DNA from: Pseudoalteromonas lipolytica
GTDB taxonomy: Bacteria > Pseudomonadota > Gammaproteobacteria > Enterobacterales > Alteromonadaceae
DNA length: 64,000 nucleotides
Assembly: GCF_001306915.1 (NCBI RefSeq)
Contig: NZ_LJTC01000018.1
Coordinates: 1-64,000 of the forward strand
Direction: 5' to 3'
Positions 6,248-14,868 of this stretch are shown here, in pieces. How positions within the stretch are numbered: the stretch's first letter is position 1; every line of letters starts with the position of its first letter. The notes beneath the pieces were generated by a model. That model made no database searches, had not been told where the DNA came from, and saw nothing but the letters and a program-made list of their open reading frames with translations. Both the position numbers and the translations under genes were made by a program.

Positions 6248-7843
6248 ATGAAGTCTATCCAATTTAAAATTTATGCCTTGTTGGCACTGACAGGCGTATT
6301 GGTATTATTTGCCAGTATATTCAGCAGCGCTCAGCAACAGCATGAATTAGCGCAAGATACCGTTGAAAGTAACATAAAACTGCTTGCCGATAATTATTTT
6401 GACTCAATTAATACCATGATGCTAACTGGCACCATGGCTAATCGCGAAATTCTGAGTACTAAATTAAGAAGCCATCCTAATATTGCAGATGCTCATATCA
6501 TTCGTAGTCCAATCGTTAATAAAATTTATGGGCCAGGAAATGCCAACCAAGTTGCGACTAACGATGCTGAGCGAAAAGCGCTAACAGGCACTGAAGCACT
6601 ATTTATTGATAATCAAAATAGTACGATGACTTATCTAAAGCCTATGTTTGCTCGCAGTGATTATAAAGGAACAAACTGCTTAGGCTGCCATCAAGCACAA
6701 GAAGGCGATGTGTTAGGTGTAGTGAAAATTAGTTATTCGTTGGCTGATATTGAGCAAGAAGTATCGCAAAACACCTTAATGAACACGCTACTACTAGCGG
6801 CTATTTTCATTACTGCATTTTCACTACTAGCTGTGATGTTTAGAAAAATATTCATCAAACGCTTAAAAGTCATTAGCCACACCATGCACCTGGCAACCAC
6901 CAATAAAGATTTAAGCCTCACGGTAAATGACAGTAATAATGACGAGCTTAGCTCTCTCGCCACCAGCTTTAATCACATGATAGGCGCGTTTAAAGATAAT
7001 ATTGCCCAAGTCTCCCATTCTTCTAAGGTATTGATCCACTCAGCCGAAAGCATTTATGCCTCAGCGGATACCACCGAGCAAGCGATCTTAAAGCAAAAGC
7101 AAGGGACAGATTCGGTCGCTGCCGCCATCAACGAATTAGAAAGCTCATCAAGCGAAGTAAAAAACACCACCCATTTTGCGTCTGAGAAGTCTGAGCACAG
7201 TAATCAACTTGCGCAGCAAAGCTTACATGTTGCTGAGCACACTGAGCAAAGTATTAATCAACTTGCGGCAGATGTTAGAGCGGCAGCTGAGCAAGTAAGT
7301 CAACTACAAACGCAAACGTTAGACGTTGGTAAAGTACTCGAGGTGATCAGTAGCATTGCCGAGCAAACTAACTTACTTGCACTTAATGCTGCCATTGAGG
7401 CAGCTCGTGCTGGTGAAGCTGGCCGAGGCTTTGCTGTGGTAGCCGATGAAGTACGTACTTTAGCAACCCGTACCCATGACTCAACCGACGAAATTCGCCG
7501 CACTATCGATAAACTACAAGCTGAAGCAGCACAAACCGTTAATACCATGAATAACTCTTGCGAAGAAGCAGACGAAAGAGCAGTTCAAGTTAAGCAAGTT
7601 GCAAAAGCTCTACGTGATATTTCTTCGCAGATGAGCGAAATAAATCAACTTAACGTGCAAATCGCTGATGCCACTGAACAGCAAAATCTAGCAGCTGAAG
7701 AAATTAACCAAAGCGTTATAGCAATTAGTGACAATGCCGAGCACTCATTGGTTGATGCCCATGAAAACCAAAAAGTCAGTGAAGAGCTGTTGTCGTTAGC
7801 ACGGTCACTGGATGAACAAGTAAGACGCTTCAAATTAAGCTAA
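6248..7843 (+). CDS. Methyl-accepting chemotaxis protein with haem-c (Tll0287-like) sensor domain
   Basis: 531 residues. It has a transmembrane helix at about 9-27 and a periplasmic domain at about 28-175. This domain contains the haem-c motif CLGCH (Cys144, Cys147, His148), as in Tll0287-like/DUF3365 domains. A second transmembrane helix follows at about 178-196, then a HAMP domain (about 198-250) and a coiled-coil signalling domain whose tip is EQTNLLALNAAIEAARAGE. The receptor would pass a redox, oxygen or NO signal to CheA/CheW. No che genes are nearby. The start codon has no good ribosome-binding site because an inverted repeat occupies that position. Confidence 0.9.
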   Translation: MKSIQFKIYALLALTGVLVLFASIFSSAQQQHELAQDTVESNIKLLADNYFDSINTMMLTGTMANREILSTKLRSHPNIADAHIIRSPIVNKIYGPGNANQVATNDAERKALTGTEALFIDNQNSTMTYLKPMFARSDYKGTNCLGCHQAQEGDVLGVVKISYSLADIEQEVSQNTLMNTLLLAAIFITAFSLLAVMFRKIFIKRLKVISHTMHLATTNKDLSLTVNDSNNDELSSLATSFNHMIGAFKDNIAQVSHSSKVLIHSAESIYASADTTEQAILKQKQGTDSVAAAINELESSSSEVKNTTHFASEKSEHSNQLAQQSLHVAEHTEQSINQLAADVRAAAEQVSQLQTQTLDVGKVLEVISSIAEQTNLLALNAAIEAARAGEAGRGFAVVADEVRTLATRTHDSTDEIRRTIDKLQAEAAQTVNTMNNSCEEADERAVQVKQVAKALRDISSQMSEINQLNVQIADATEQQNLAAEEINQSVIAISDNAEHSLVDAHENQKVSEELLSLARSLDEQVRRFKLS

Positions 7844-7909
7844 ATTGCGCACTTTTCGTGCAACTGCTAGAGTTGTTATATACATTTCATAGTAAATAAG
7901 GATGTTTAA

Positions 7910-8362
7910 ATGAAATTTATAACAACTCTTTTAGTCTGCATTGGGATTATTGCAGCGCTATTATTTACCTATCAGCACAGCGTGAATGATACTGCTGATC
8001 AACTAAGCACTATTGATCAATATATTTATCAGGATGATATTCAACAGATTGCTCAATCTCTTATCAGTCAAGATAAAACCTCACAGAGCGATAAACATGA
8101 ACAAAGCATTGTTGATGGTTTTGATAAGCTTATTCAGCACCCTGAATATTTTGAGGTGAAACTTGATTTCTATGCCTGTGATATTAGTCAATGCTTAACA
8201 CAGGTTAGTGCCCCCATTGATACACCATCTGATAAGTTAGAGATATTAAAAGCAGAAGTGCTATTTAGTGTCTTGGCAGAGCTGCCTAACAGTGACAGTG
8301 TCGCCACCCTCGTTGAGGGTGACAACACAATGTTGATTAGAGTGGTTTCAATACTTGATTAA
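7910..8362 (+). CDS. Membrane-anchored protein of unknown function
   Basis: 150 residues, not recognised. Residues 4-22 (ITTLLVCIGIIAALLFTYQ) form one hydrophobic segment that serves as an anchor or uncleaved signal. The rest is an acidic, glutamine-rich, presumably periplasmic domain with a single CDISQC cysteine pair (about residues 91-96) that could form a disulfide. AAGGATG precedes the ATG. It lies 66 bases after the chemoreceptor on the same strand and may be cotranscribed. Its stop overlaps the hemF stop by 4 bases (convergent). Confidence 0.65.
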   Translation: MKFITTLLVCIGIIAALLFTYQHSVNDTADQLSTIDQYIYQDDIQQIAQSLISQDKTSQSDKHEQSIVDGFDKLIQHPEYFEVKLDFYACDISQCLTQVSAPIDTPSDKLEILKAEVLFSVLAELPNSDSVATLVEGDNTMLIRVVSILD

Positions 8363-9309
8363 AGCTGCCACTGACGTGCAACTAAATCTGATTCTTTGCT
8401 GTTTAACCAATCTTGCGGACGTAAATAGTACTGATACAGCTTAGCTTCTGGGCTATCTGCAGCAGGTACATAGTTATACTCCCAACGTGCTAATGGTGGC
8501 ATCGACATCAAAATTGACTCAGTACGTCCGCCTGTTTGTAAGCCAAATAATGTACCGCGGTCCCAAACAAGATTAAATTCAACATAACGACCACGACGAT
8601 ACAGTTGGAAATCGCGTTGCTGTTCGGTTGTCGGCGTGTTTTTACGGCGCTCAATAATAGGAAGGTAAGCATCTAAATAGCCATTTCCTACCGCCTGCAT
8701 AAACGCAAAGCTTTGTTCAAAGCCAAGCTCATTTAAATCATCAAAGAATAAGCCACCAACACCACGTGTTTCACTGCGGTGTTTTAGATAAAAGTAATCA
8801 TCACACCAGTTTTTATATTTATCGTAAACTGTTGCACCGAATGGCTGACATAAATCGCTAGCCACCTGATGCCAATGTTGTACATCTTCAAAAACAGGGT
8901 AATAAGGGGTTAAATCAAAACCACCACCAAACCACCAAATTGGCTCTTCGCCTTCTTTTTCGGCAATAAAGAAACGGACATTGGCATGGCTAGTTGGAAT
9001 ATGTGGATTATTAGGGTGGATCACTAATGACACACCACATGCATGAAAACTACGACCTGCGAGCTCTGGACGATGCGCTGTTGCAGATGCTGGCATTGAC
9101 GCGCCAAATACATGCGAGTAGTTAACCCCACCCTGTTCGATGACATTACCACCTTGGATAACACGAGTACGACCACCGCCGCCTTCTGCACGTTGCCAAT
9201 TATCTTCAACAAATTTTGCTTTGCCATCGGCACTCTCAAGACCCTGACAAATTGTATCTTGTAAGGCCATTAAATAGGTTTTAACTTGTTCGAGTAGCTC
9301 GCTTTGCAT
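8359..9309 (-). CDS. hemF: Coproporphyrinogen III oxidase, oxygen-dependent
   Basis: 316 residues, slightly longer than the roughly 300-residue E. coli enzyme. HemF oxidatively decarboxylates coproporphyrinogen III to protoporphyrinogen IX using O2, a late step of haem synthesis. Recognisable blocks include GGGGRTRV, HPNNPHIPTSHANVR, WWFGGGFDLTPYYP, HRSETRGVGGLFFDD and the C-terminal GRTESILMSMPP. AGAGGATAAAC precedes the ATG. It lies two bases downstream of tsaC and belongs to the dprA-smg-yrdD-tsaC-hemF unit. It is cytoplasmic. Confidence 0.97.
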   Translation of the reverse strand: MQSELLEQVKTYLMALQDTICQGLESADGKAKFVEDNWQRAEGGGGRTRVIQGGNVIEQGGVNYSHVFGASMPASATAHRPELAGRSFHACGVSLVIHPNNPHIPTSHANVRFFIAEKEGEEPIWWFGGGFDLTPYYPVFEDVQHWHQVASDLCQPFGATVYDKYKNWCDDYFYLKHRSETRGVGGLFFDDLNELGFEQSFAFMQAVGNGYLDAYLPIIERRKNTPTTEQQRDFQLYRRGRYVEFNLVWDRGTLFGLQTGGRTESILMSMPPLARWEYNYVPAADSPEAKLYQYYLRPQDWLNSKESDLVARQWQL

Positions 9310-9311
9310 GT

Positions 9312-9878
9312 TTATCCTCTAAATACTTTGCCGGTCGCAGCGTCTTTGATCACACTTGGTTGGCTGTTGCCACCTAACGGCTCATCAACATAAAAATCTA
9401 CCATGTCAGCAAATTCGCTTTTCGCTTGTGCGATAGTCATTACCGTTTCTTGACCGGTTAAGTTTGCACTTGTTGAAACTAACGGCTTACCAAATTGCTG
9501 ACACAGGGCTTTTACTGTTGGGTGATCAGTTACACGCACAGCAATAGTATCAAATTGACCCGTTAACCACTTTGGCGTTTCTTTTGCTGCCGGCATCACC
9601 CAAGTGATAGCACCTGGCCATTGTGAAAAGATATCAGCACGTTTATCCATGGGGATTTTGGCATCATCTACATACTTTAATAACTGGCCATAATTGTCAG
9701 CAATTAAAATTAAGCCTTTTTCTACAGGGCGTTGTTTGATGGCTAAAAGCTTTTCAACCGCAGATTGGTTATCAGGATCGCAACCAAGACCAAAAACAGC
9801 TTCGGTTGGGTAAACAATCACACCGCCTTGCTGCAAAGCGTCAATTGCATTGGCTGGTTGTGCAACAGGATCAGACAA
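9312..9878 (-). CDS. tsaC: Threonylcarbamoyl-AMP synthase TsaC
   Basis: 188 residues, usual for the YrdC/Sua5 short form. TsaC makes threonylcarbamoyl-AMP from threonine, bicarbonate and ATP for the t6A37 modification of ANN-decoding tRNAs. Family blocks are GGVIVYPTEAVFGLGCDP near the N-terminus, IKQRPVEKGLILIA, and PLVSTSANLTGQ. The start is TTG (9876-9878), placed by a strong AGGAG seven bases upstream; the first residues (MSDPVAQPANAID) fit. It follows yrdD and precedes hemF by two bases. Confidence 0.95.
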   Translation of the reverse strand: MSDPVAQPANAIDALQQGGVIVYPTEAVFGLGCDPDNQSAVEKLLAIKQRPVEKGLILIADNYGQLLKYVDDAKIPMDKRADIFSQWPGAITWVMPAAKETPKWLTGQFDTIAVRVTDHPTVKALCQQFGKPLVSTSANLTGQETVMTIAQAKSEFADMVDFYVDEPLGGNSQPSVIKDAATGKVFRG

Positions 9879-9912
9879 AGAAACTCTCCTAAATAAACAA
9901 ATTACAAGTGCA

Positions 9913-10482
9913 TTAAGATTCGACTAACTTATGCATACACGACTTCTGCGGGCATTGTAACACAACACCTGAGGCAGTTTTCTTTTCGATCATAATTGGC
10001 CACTGACAGGCAGGACACTCGGTCGCCACAGGTTTATGATTAAGCGTATATTTACAGCGCGGATAGCCATCACAAGAATAAAAGGTTTTGCCAAACTTAT
10101 TACTACGCGCAACCAGCTGGCCTTTTTTGCATTTCGGGCAAGCAGGTAATTGAGGGGCACCGTCAGGCTCTTCATCATGTGCAATATAGTGGCACTCGGG
10201 ATAGCCCGTACACCCAATAAACATGCCGTAGCGGCCATTTTTAATTACCAATGGCTTGCCACATTCTGGGCAGGCACTGTCTTCGAGTACTTTTATTTGT
10301 TGGCTATCGTGATGAGCTAATGGGCGGATGTAGTCACATTTAGGGTAACTGGCACAGCCTAAAAATGGCCCTGACTTTGAGTTGCGCATAACCAATTCAG
10401 AACCGCATTTAGGGCAAACCTCATACTCTTTTTCGAGTGCATGTTTATCTGCAGAAAAAAGAGAATGGTCGATTTTACTCAT
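9913..10482 (-). CDS. yrdD: Zinc-ribbon DNA-binding protein YrdD (topoisomerase-type C4 fingers)
   Basis: 189 residues with four C4 zinc-ribbon units. The first three have the TopA C-terminal pattern CPxCG...GxFxGCxxYPxC (CPKCGSELVM, CPECGKPLVI, CPKCKKGQLV). The fourth is shorter and ends CPQKSCMH. The protein consists only of topoisomerase I-like zinc fingers without a catalytic domain, so a nucleic-acid-binding role is likely, but its partner is not known. It is conserved between smg and tsaC as in E. coli. Confidence 0.88.
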   Translation of the reverse strand: MSKIDHSLFSADKHALEKEYEVCPKCGSELVMRNSKSGPFLGCASYPKCDYIRPLAHHDSQQIKVLEDSACPECGKPLVIKNGRYGMFIGCTGYPECHYIAHDEEPDGAPQLPACPKCKKGQLVARSNKFGKTFYSCDGYPRCKYTLNHKPVATECPACQWPIMIEKKTASGVVLQCPQKSCMHKLVES

Positions 10483-10553
10483 AAGATTCCTGTGGGGTTG
10501 GCTAATTTTCGCCTAATATACCCAAACTCAACAAAGATACAAGCAAAGTCGAA

Positions 10554-11027
10554 TTAATGTAATACATCGGTTGGTTCGTCAAATATTAAGTCTTCCATTT
10601 GTGCGTAAGCTTGCTCTGATCCAGGTACATTAAATAACACCATCAGCACTACCCACTTTAGATCTTCCAAAGAAATAAATGGTTTATCTAAAGCGCAAAG
10701 CCTATCTATCACCATTTCGCGGGTTACGGTGTTAATCACACCAATTTGCTCAATAAACATTAAAAAGCCGCGACACTCAACACTTAACATTTGGCATTCA
10801 CTATCTGTGTAAATACGCATAGCATGTTGTGGTTGGGCATTAAGGTACGGGTAGATATCGCTTTGTTGTAAGTCTGCAAGTTGCTCTAGCCAATCAAGGG
10901 CTTTGTAGATTTCAGGTTTGTTGAAGCCAGCACGAACTAACTCATCGGTAAGTTCGTTCTCTTCAGTAAAGATTTCAGCTTCACTATGGATATAGTTTTC
11001 AAAAAGATACATGAGGATGTCAAACAT
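10554..11027 (-). CDS. smg: Smg family protein (DUF494)
   Basis: 157 residues, matching the Smg/DUF494 family in length and in its start MFDILMYLFENYIHSE and end DLIFDEPTD. It is acidic, cytoplasmic and of unknown function. Its ATG lies 5' of the dprA stop, giving an 8-base overlap. The GGAGGACATAAAC ribosome-binding site is inside dprA, so the two are coupled. Linked to dprA in most gammaproteobacteria. Confidence 0.93.
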   Translation of the reverse strand: MFDILMYLFENYIHSEAEIFTEENELTDELVRAGFNKPEIYKALDWLEQLADLQQSDIYPYLNAQPQHAMRIYTDSECQMLSVECRGFLMFIEQIGVINTVTREMVIDRLCALDKPFISLEDLKWVVLMVLFNVPGSEQAYAQMEDLIFDEPTDVLH

Positions 11028-12117
11028 GTTTATGTCCTCCCAGTCTTATATAACCATCTAGTACTCGTTCGATTTTATCTGCGAGCTCTAGGTCGAGTAA
11101 CCGAGCTTGTACTTCGTCTACAGGTAATTGGCTGCGCTGTGTTATTTGGTCAACACTTGTTACCTCATACCCTATACTTTTGAACACTGGGCAGTCGGGT
11201 TCATCTGCTATGGGCTGTTCTATACTATATAGACTGTTTTCACAGAAAAAGCTCACTTCATCAAGAATATCACTAATATTTTCTGTCAATTTAGCGCCTT
11301 GCTTAATTAAAAAATGACTCGCCTCTGAAAGTGGGCTTTTTATAGAACCCGGCACTGCAAACACTTCTTTATTCTGCTCAAGTGCATAGCGTACAGTAAC
11401 CAAAGAGCCACTTTTAATCTGCGCTTCTACAATCAACACACCTAATGATAATCCAGAGATAATACGGTTTCGGCGCGGAAAATTAGCGGCATTAGCAGCA
11501 GTGCCTGGTAAGAACTCAGAAACCAATAAGCCCCGCTCTGCAACTTGTTTAATGAGCAAACTATGGCGTTTGGGATAGGCAATATCGATACCCGTACCAA
11601 GTACAGCAATGGTGTTTCCTGTTCCTGCTAATGCACCTTTATGGGCTGCGCCATCAATGCCCAAAGCCATACCAGATGTCACCGTCATGCCAACAGAAGA
11701 TAATTGATGAGCAAATTCAGCGGCTATTTCAAGCCCTGTTGGTGTGGCATTACGGCTACCGACAATTGCTATTTGTGGTGACCGTAATAGCTCAGTGTTA
11801 CCTAAACAAAATAATAAGATAGGTGCACTGGCTATTTGTTTGAGTAAGGGCGGATAGTTGCTATCAAAATAACTGATCACTTTGATTTTAAGCGTTGATA
11901 TCTGCTCTTGATAGTGGGCGACTAATTGCCAATCGGTATTAACTAAGTTATCGGCTTGGCTTTGTGATAAGCCCAGCTGCTGAAGCTCTAAACTAGATAA
12001 CTTAAATAGCTCATCCAGTGGCTGCTTTTGACTTAATGCAATAAGGCTTTTTATCCCAAGCCCTTTACATAAATAAAAGGCAAGCCAATGGGATAGCTTG
12101 CCTGAAACCTGTGCCAT
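11020..12117 (-). CDS. dprA: DNA-processing protein DprA (Smf)
   Basis: 365 residues. DprA binds incoming single-stranded DNA and loads RecA during natural transformation. An N-terminal helix-hairpin region (about 1-80) precedes the Rossmann-like core with IAIVGSRNATPTG, VTSGMALGIDGAAHKGAL, GTGIDIAYPKRH, NFPRRNRIISGLS and EAQIKSGSLVTVRYAL. A C-terminal winged-helix segment follows (about 300-360). AAGGAGGGAGC precedes the ATG. First gene of the minus-strand dprA-smg-yrdD-tsaC-hemF series. Confidence 0.96.
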   Translation of the reverse strand: MAQVSGKLSHWLAFYLCKGLGIKSLIALSQKQPLDELFKLSSLELQQLGLSQSQADNLVNTDWQLVAHYQEQISTLKIKVISYFDSNYPPLLKQIASAPILLFCLGNTELLRSPQIAIVGSRNATPTGLEIAAEFAHQLSSVGMTVTSGMALGIDGAAHKGALAGTGNTIAVLGTGIDIAYPKRHSLLIKQVAERGLLVSEFLPGTAANAANFPRRNRIISGLSLGVLIVEAQIKSGSLVTVRYALEQNKEVFAVPGSIKSPLSEASHFLIKQGAKLTENISDILDEVSFFCENSLYSIEQPIADEPDCPVFKSIGYEVTSVDQITQRSQLPVDEVQARLLDLELADKIERVLDGYIRLGGHKHV

Positions 12118-12147
12118 GCTCCCTCCTTAGAGCGCCCAAATTGTGAG

Positions 12148-13266
12148 TTAGTTTATAACTGCATAATCTCCAACTCGGATCGGGTGCTGATTTTTCACAA
12201 TCAATGCGTAGCTAACGTTGTCATATACCTTAAACACCATTAGTTCACCGACTTTTTCCTTTGGCATATGCCATACACTACTGTCTTCGTCACTTTCGAT
12301 ACCGAACAGCTCATTTGCGTCAGTCATGAATTTCTCAAGGCTGTTAGAGTCTTCGCGGTAGCGAGGACCATTGCGGCCGTCATACACTTCTGGTGATTGA
12401 CGTTGAATATCGAGGACGAAACCCGGTTTCACTTGGTCCGAGCCTAAGTTTAGTACAACAATATCCATGGTACTAAATTCACGCATTTCATTAGCTGACG
12501 CGATTATCGTGCCATCTAAAGCCGTGTCTGGACGTTTCATTGTGAAATAGGCAGGCAACATCTGCCCTTCCATTGCTGGCATTAAAAAGTCATGCGGCTT
12601 AATTTCTTGTTTTACTAGCTCAACCTTAACTGAGGCAGGAACGCCATTTGCTACATCACCGCTTCTAAATGAGCGAACAATCGCCACAAGCTCAGCTTTA
12701 TTCGCCAATACTTCATTGGTCTTTGGATCAACAAGGTCATTTCCTTTTCGATAAACCCCATACGCTTCATTTAAATGCAGGTCACCTTTAACATAGAGTG
12801 TATGCCCCAAGGTGTTCATTTTAGTATTAACACTAGCGCCTAAAATATAGGGTTTATCAGCAATAATTTCGGCACTAATCGCTTGCTCATAGCTTAAATA
12901 TGGGCGTAATAATTCCAATGGTAAGGTAGGCACTGCATTTTTGCCTTTTGGAGTGATTCGCCCTTCTGGAGAGAGTTTTTTATAACGCGCATTTTTAACT
13001 AAACGAGGATTTCCGTCTTTATCGTAAATTAAAGTGAGCGCATCACCCGGGTATATTAAATGTGGATTCGCAATTTGTGGATTCATTTGCCATAAGTCAG
13101 GCCATTGCCAAGGCTCATCTAAATACACACCAGAAATATCCCAAAGTGTGTCGCCCTTTTTTACAACGTATTGTTTTGGCGCATCTTTTTTTATTGTTAA
13201 CACATCAGCAATTGCAGGAAAAGCACTGCTAAAGGCTAGCAAAGCCGCAACTAGTGGGTATCTCAT
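12148..13266 (-). CDS. LysM peptidoglycan-binding secreted protein
   Basis: 372 residues from the ATG at 13264-13266, preceded by AAGGAAG. An upstream in-frame TTG would add 13 residues before the signal peptide and is less likely. A signal peptide (about 1-20, ending FPAIA) is followed by one LysM domain (QYVVKKGDTLWDISGVYL...NPHLIYPGDALTLIY). About 300 residues without a recognised domain follow. LysM binds cell-wall N-acetylglucosamine, so the protein is probably periplasmic. It sits head to head with def, and dprA is 30 bases downstream. The same gene is often found between dprA and def in this order. Confidence 0.9.
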   Translation of the reverse strand: MRYPLVAALLAFSSAFPAIADVLTIKKDAPKQYVVKKGDTLWDISGVYLDEPWQWPDLWQMNPQIANPHLIYPGDALTLIYDKDGNPRLVKNARYKKLSPEGRITPKGKNAVPTLPLELLRPYLSYEQAISAEIIADKPYILGASVNTKMNTLGHTLYVKGDLHLNEAYGVYRKGNDLVDPKTNEVLANKAELVAIVRSFRSGDVANGVPASVKVELVKQEIKPHDFLMPAMEGQMLPAYFTMKRPDTALDGTIIASANEMREFSTMDIVVLNLGSDQVKPGFVLDIQRQSPEVYDGRNGPRYREDSNSLEKFMTDANELFGIESDEDSSVWHMPKEKVGELMVFKVYDNVSYALIVKNQHPIRVGDYAVIN

Positions 13267-13384
13267 TTGGCTTCCTTGTGTTGTTTTTCGATTATTATCA
13301 ACCAAAACCTGTTAAAGGTGAACACGAATGGCTAAAATAAGAGCATACAATACCCTAAATGAATCACAAGTGTAAAAGGTAACT

Positions 13385-13894
13385 ATGGCTAGGTTAGAAG
13401 TTTTAAGATTTCCGGATGAGCGTTTACGTACAATCGCGAAAGAAGTGCCAGAAGTAAACGATGAAGTTCGTCAAATCGTCAAAGACATGCTTGAAACTAT
13501 GTATGACGAAAACGGTATCGGCTTAGCAGCAACGCAAGTAGATATCCACCAGCGCATTGTGGTGATCGATGTATCTGAAGAGCGCGACCAACCGTTAGTG
13601 TTAATCAACCCAGAAATCACCAAAAAAGATGGTTCAACGGTGAGTGAAGAAGGCTGTTTATCAGTTCCTTATTCATATGCAAAAGTTGACCGCGCAGAAA
13701 CAGTCACTGTTAAAGCGCTTAATGAAAATGGTGAAGAATTCAGCCTAGACGCTGACGAGCTATTAGCGATTTGTATTCAGCATGAGCTTGATCACCTTAA
13801 AGGCACTCTATTTATTGATTATCTATCACCTTTAAAGCGCCAACGAATCCGTAAAAAGCTTGAGAAAGAAGCTAAGCTGGCAGCTAAATCATAA
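13385..13894 (+). CDS. def: Peptide deformylase
   Basis: 169 residues. It removes the formyl group from nascent protein N-termini. All three motifs are present: GIGLAATQ, EEGCLSVP (metal-binding Cys) and QHELDHL (HExxH with two metal ligands and the catalytic Glu). AAAAGGTAACT precedes the ATG. It starts the def-fmt-rsmB-trkA series, divergent from the LysM gene; the order is the same as in E. coli. Confidence 0.98.
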   Translation: MARLEVLRFPDERLRTIAKEVPEVNDEVRQIVKDMLETMYDENGIGLAATQVDIHQRIVVIDVSEERDQPLVLINPEITKKDGSTVSEEGCLSVPYSYAKVDRAETVTVKALNENGEEFSLDADELLAICIQHELDHLKGTLFIDYLSPLKRQRIRKKLEKEAKLAAKS

Positions 13895-13914
13895 GTTAAT
13901 CAATAGGAATATCT

Positions 13915-14868
13915 GTGACACAACCATTACGCATTATTTTTGCTGGTACGCCGGATTTCGCTGCGCGCCATTTACAAGCACTGATTGACTCAGAGCACGA
14001 CATTGTTGGTGTATATAGCCAACCAGATCGCCCAGCGGGCCGAGGTAAAAAGCTAAAAGCCAGTGAAGTTAAAGAGCTGGCGCTTGCTCATGATTTACCT
14101 GTATTTCAACCGCAATCACTCAAATCAGATGAAGCACTTGCAGAGCTTACCAGCCTGAACGCCGATATTATGATTGTAGTGGCGTACGGCTTACTGTTAC
14201 CAAAAGCGATTTTAGATGCACCGCGCTTAGGCTGCTTAAACGTGCATGGCTCTATTTTACCGCGCTGGCGTGGTGCTGCACCGATCCAACGTGCTATTTG
14301 GGCTGGTGACAACGAAACCGGTGTAACAATAATGCAAATGGATGAAGGCTTAGATACAGGCGACATGCTGCATATCAGCCGTTGCCCAATTGATAGCACA
14401 GAAACCAGTAGCTCTTTATACGATAAATTAGCTGCATTGGGTCCTGATGCACTGATCAGTACAATCAACCGTCTTGCTGCAGGTGAAATCACTCCAGAAA
14501 AGCAAGATGACGCACAAGCTAATTACGCTAAAAAGTTATCAAAAGACGAAGCCAATATTGATTGGTCAATGGATGCTGCGCAAATTGAGCGTAATATCCG
14601 CGCCTTTAATCCATGGCCTGTTTGTTTTACCGAAATGGCAGGACAAACAGTAAAAATTTGGCAAGCCGAAGTTGTATCGCAAACTGCACAAGCCGGTAAA
14701 ATCATTGCTGCTGATAAGCAAGGTATTACTGTTGGCTGTGGGCAAGATGCACTTAAAATCACCCTTCTTCAACCGCAAGGTAAAAAACCAATGGCTGTTA
14801 CTGACTTTTTAAATGGTCGCAGTGATTGGGTCGAGCCTGGCTCAGTATTAGGTCAAAGCAATGAGTAA
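13915..14868 (+). CDS. fmt: Methionyl-tRNA formyltransferase
   Basis: 317 residues. It formylates initiator Met-tRNA with 10-formyl-tetrahydrofolate. FAGTPDFAARHL opens the Rossmann domain; the SQPDRPAGRGKKL and NVHGSILPRWRGAAPIQRAI blocks (with the catalytic Asn/His) and GDNETGVTIMQMDEGLDTGDM follow. A C-terminal OB-like domain ends the protein. The start is GTG at 13915 with TAGGAAT upstream. The stop overlaps the rsmB start by 8 bases. Confidence 0.98.
   Translation: MTQPLRIIFAGTPDFAARHLQALIDSEHDIVGVYSQPDRPAGRGKKLKASEVKELALAHDLPVFQPQSLKSDEALAELTSLNADIMIVVAYGLLLPKAILDAPRLGCLNVHGSILPRWRGAAPIQRAIWAGDNETGVTIMQMDEGLDTGDMLHISRCPIDSTETSSSLYDKLAALGPDALISTINRLAAGEITPEKQDDAQANYAKKLSKDEANIDWSMDAAQIERNIRAFNPWPVCFTEMAGQTVKIWQAEVVSQTAQAGKIIAADKQGITVGCGQDALKITLLQPQGKKPMAVTDFLNGRSDWVEPGSVLGQSNE

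Noticed and set aside
2753..8362. Prophage remnant as source of the prs/nadV pair
   Set aside because: No integrase, attachment-site repeat, structural phage gene or tRNA edge is visible in or around the block.
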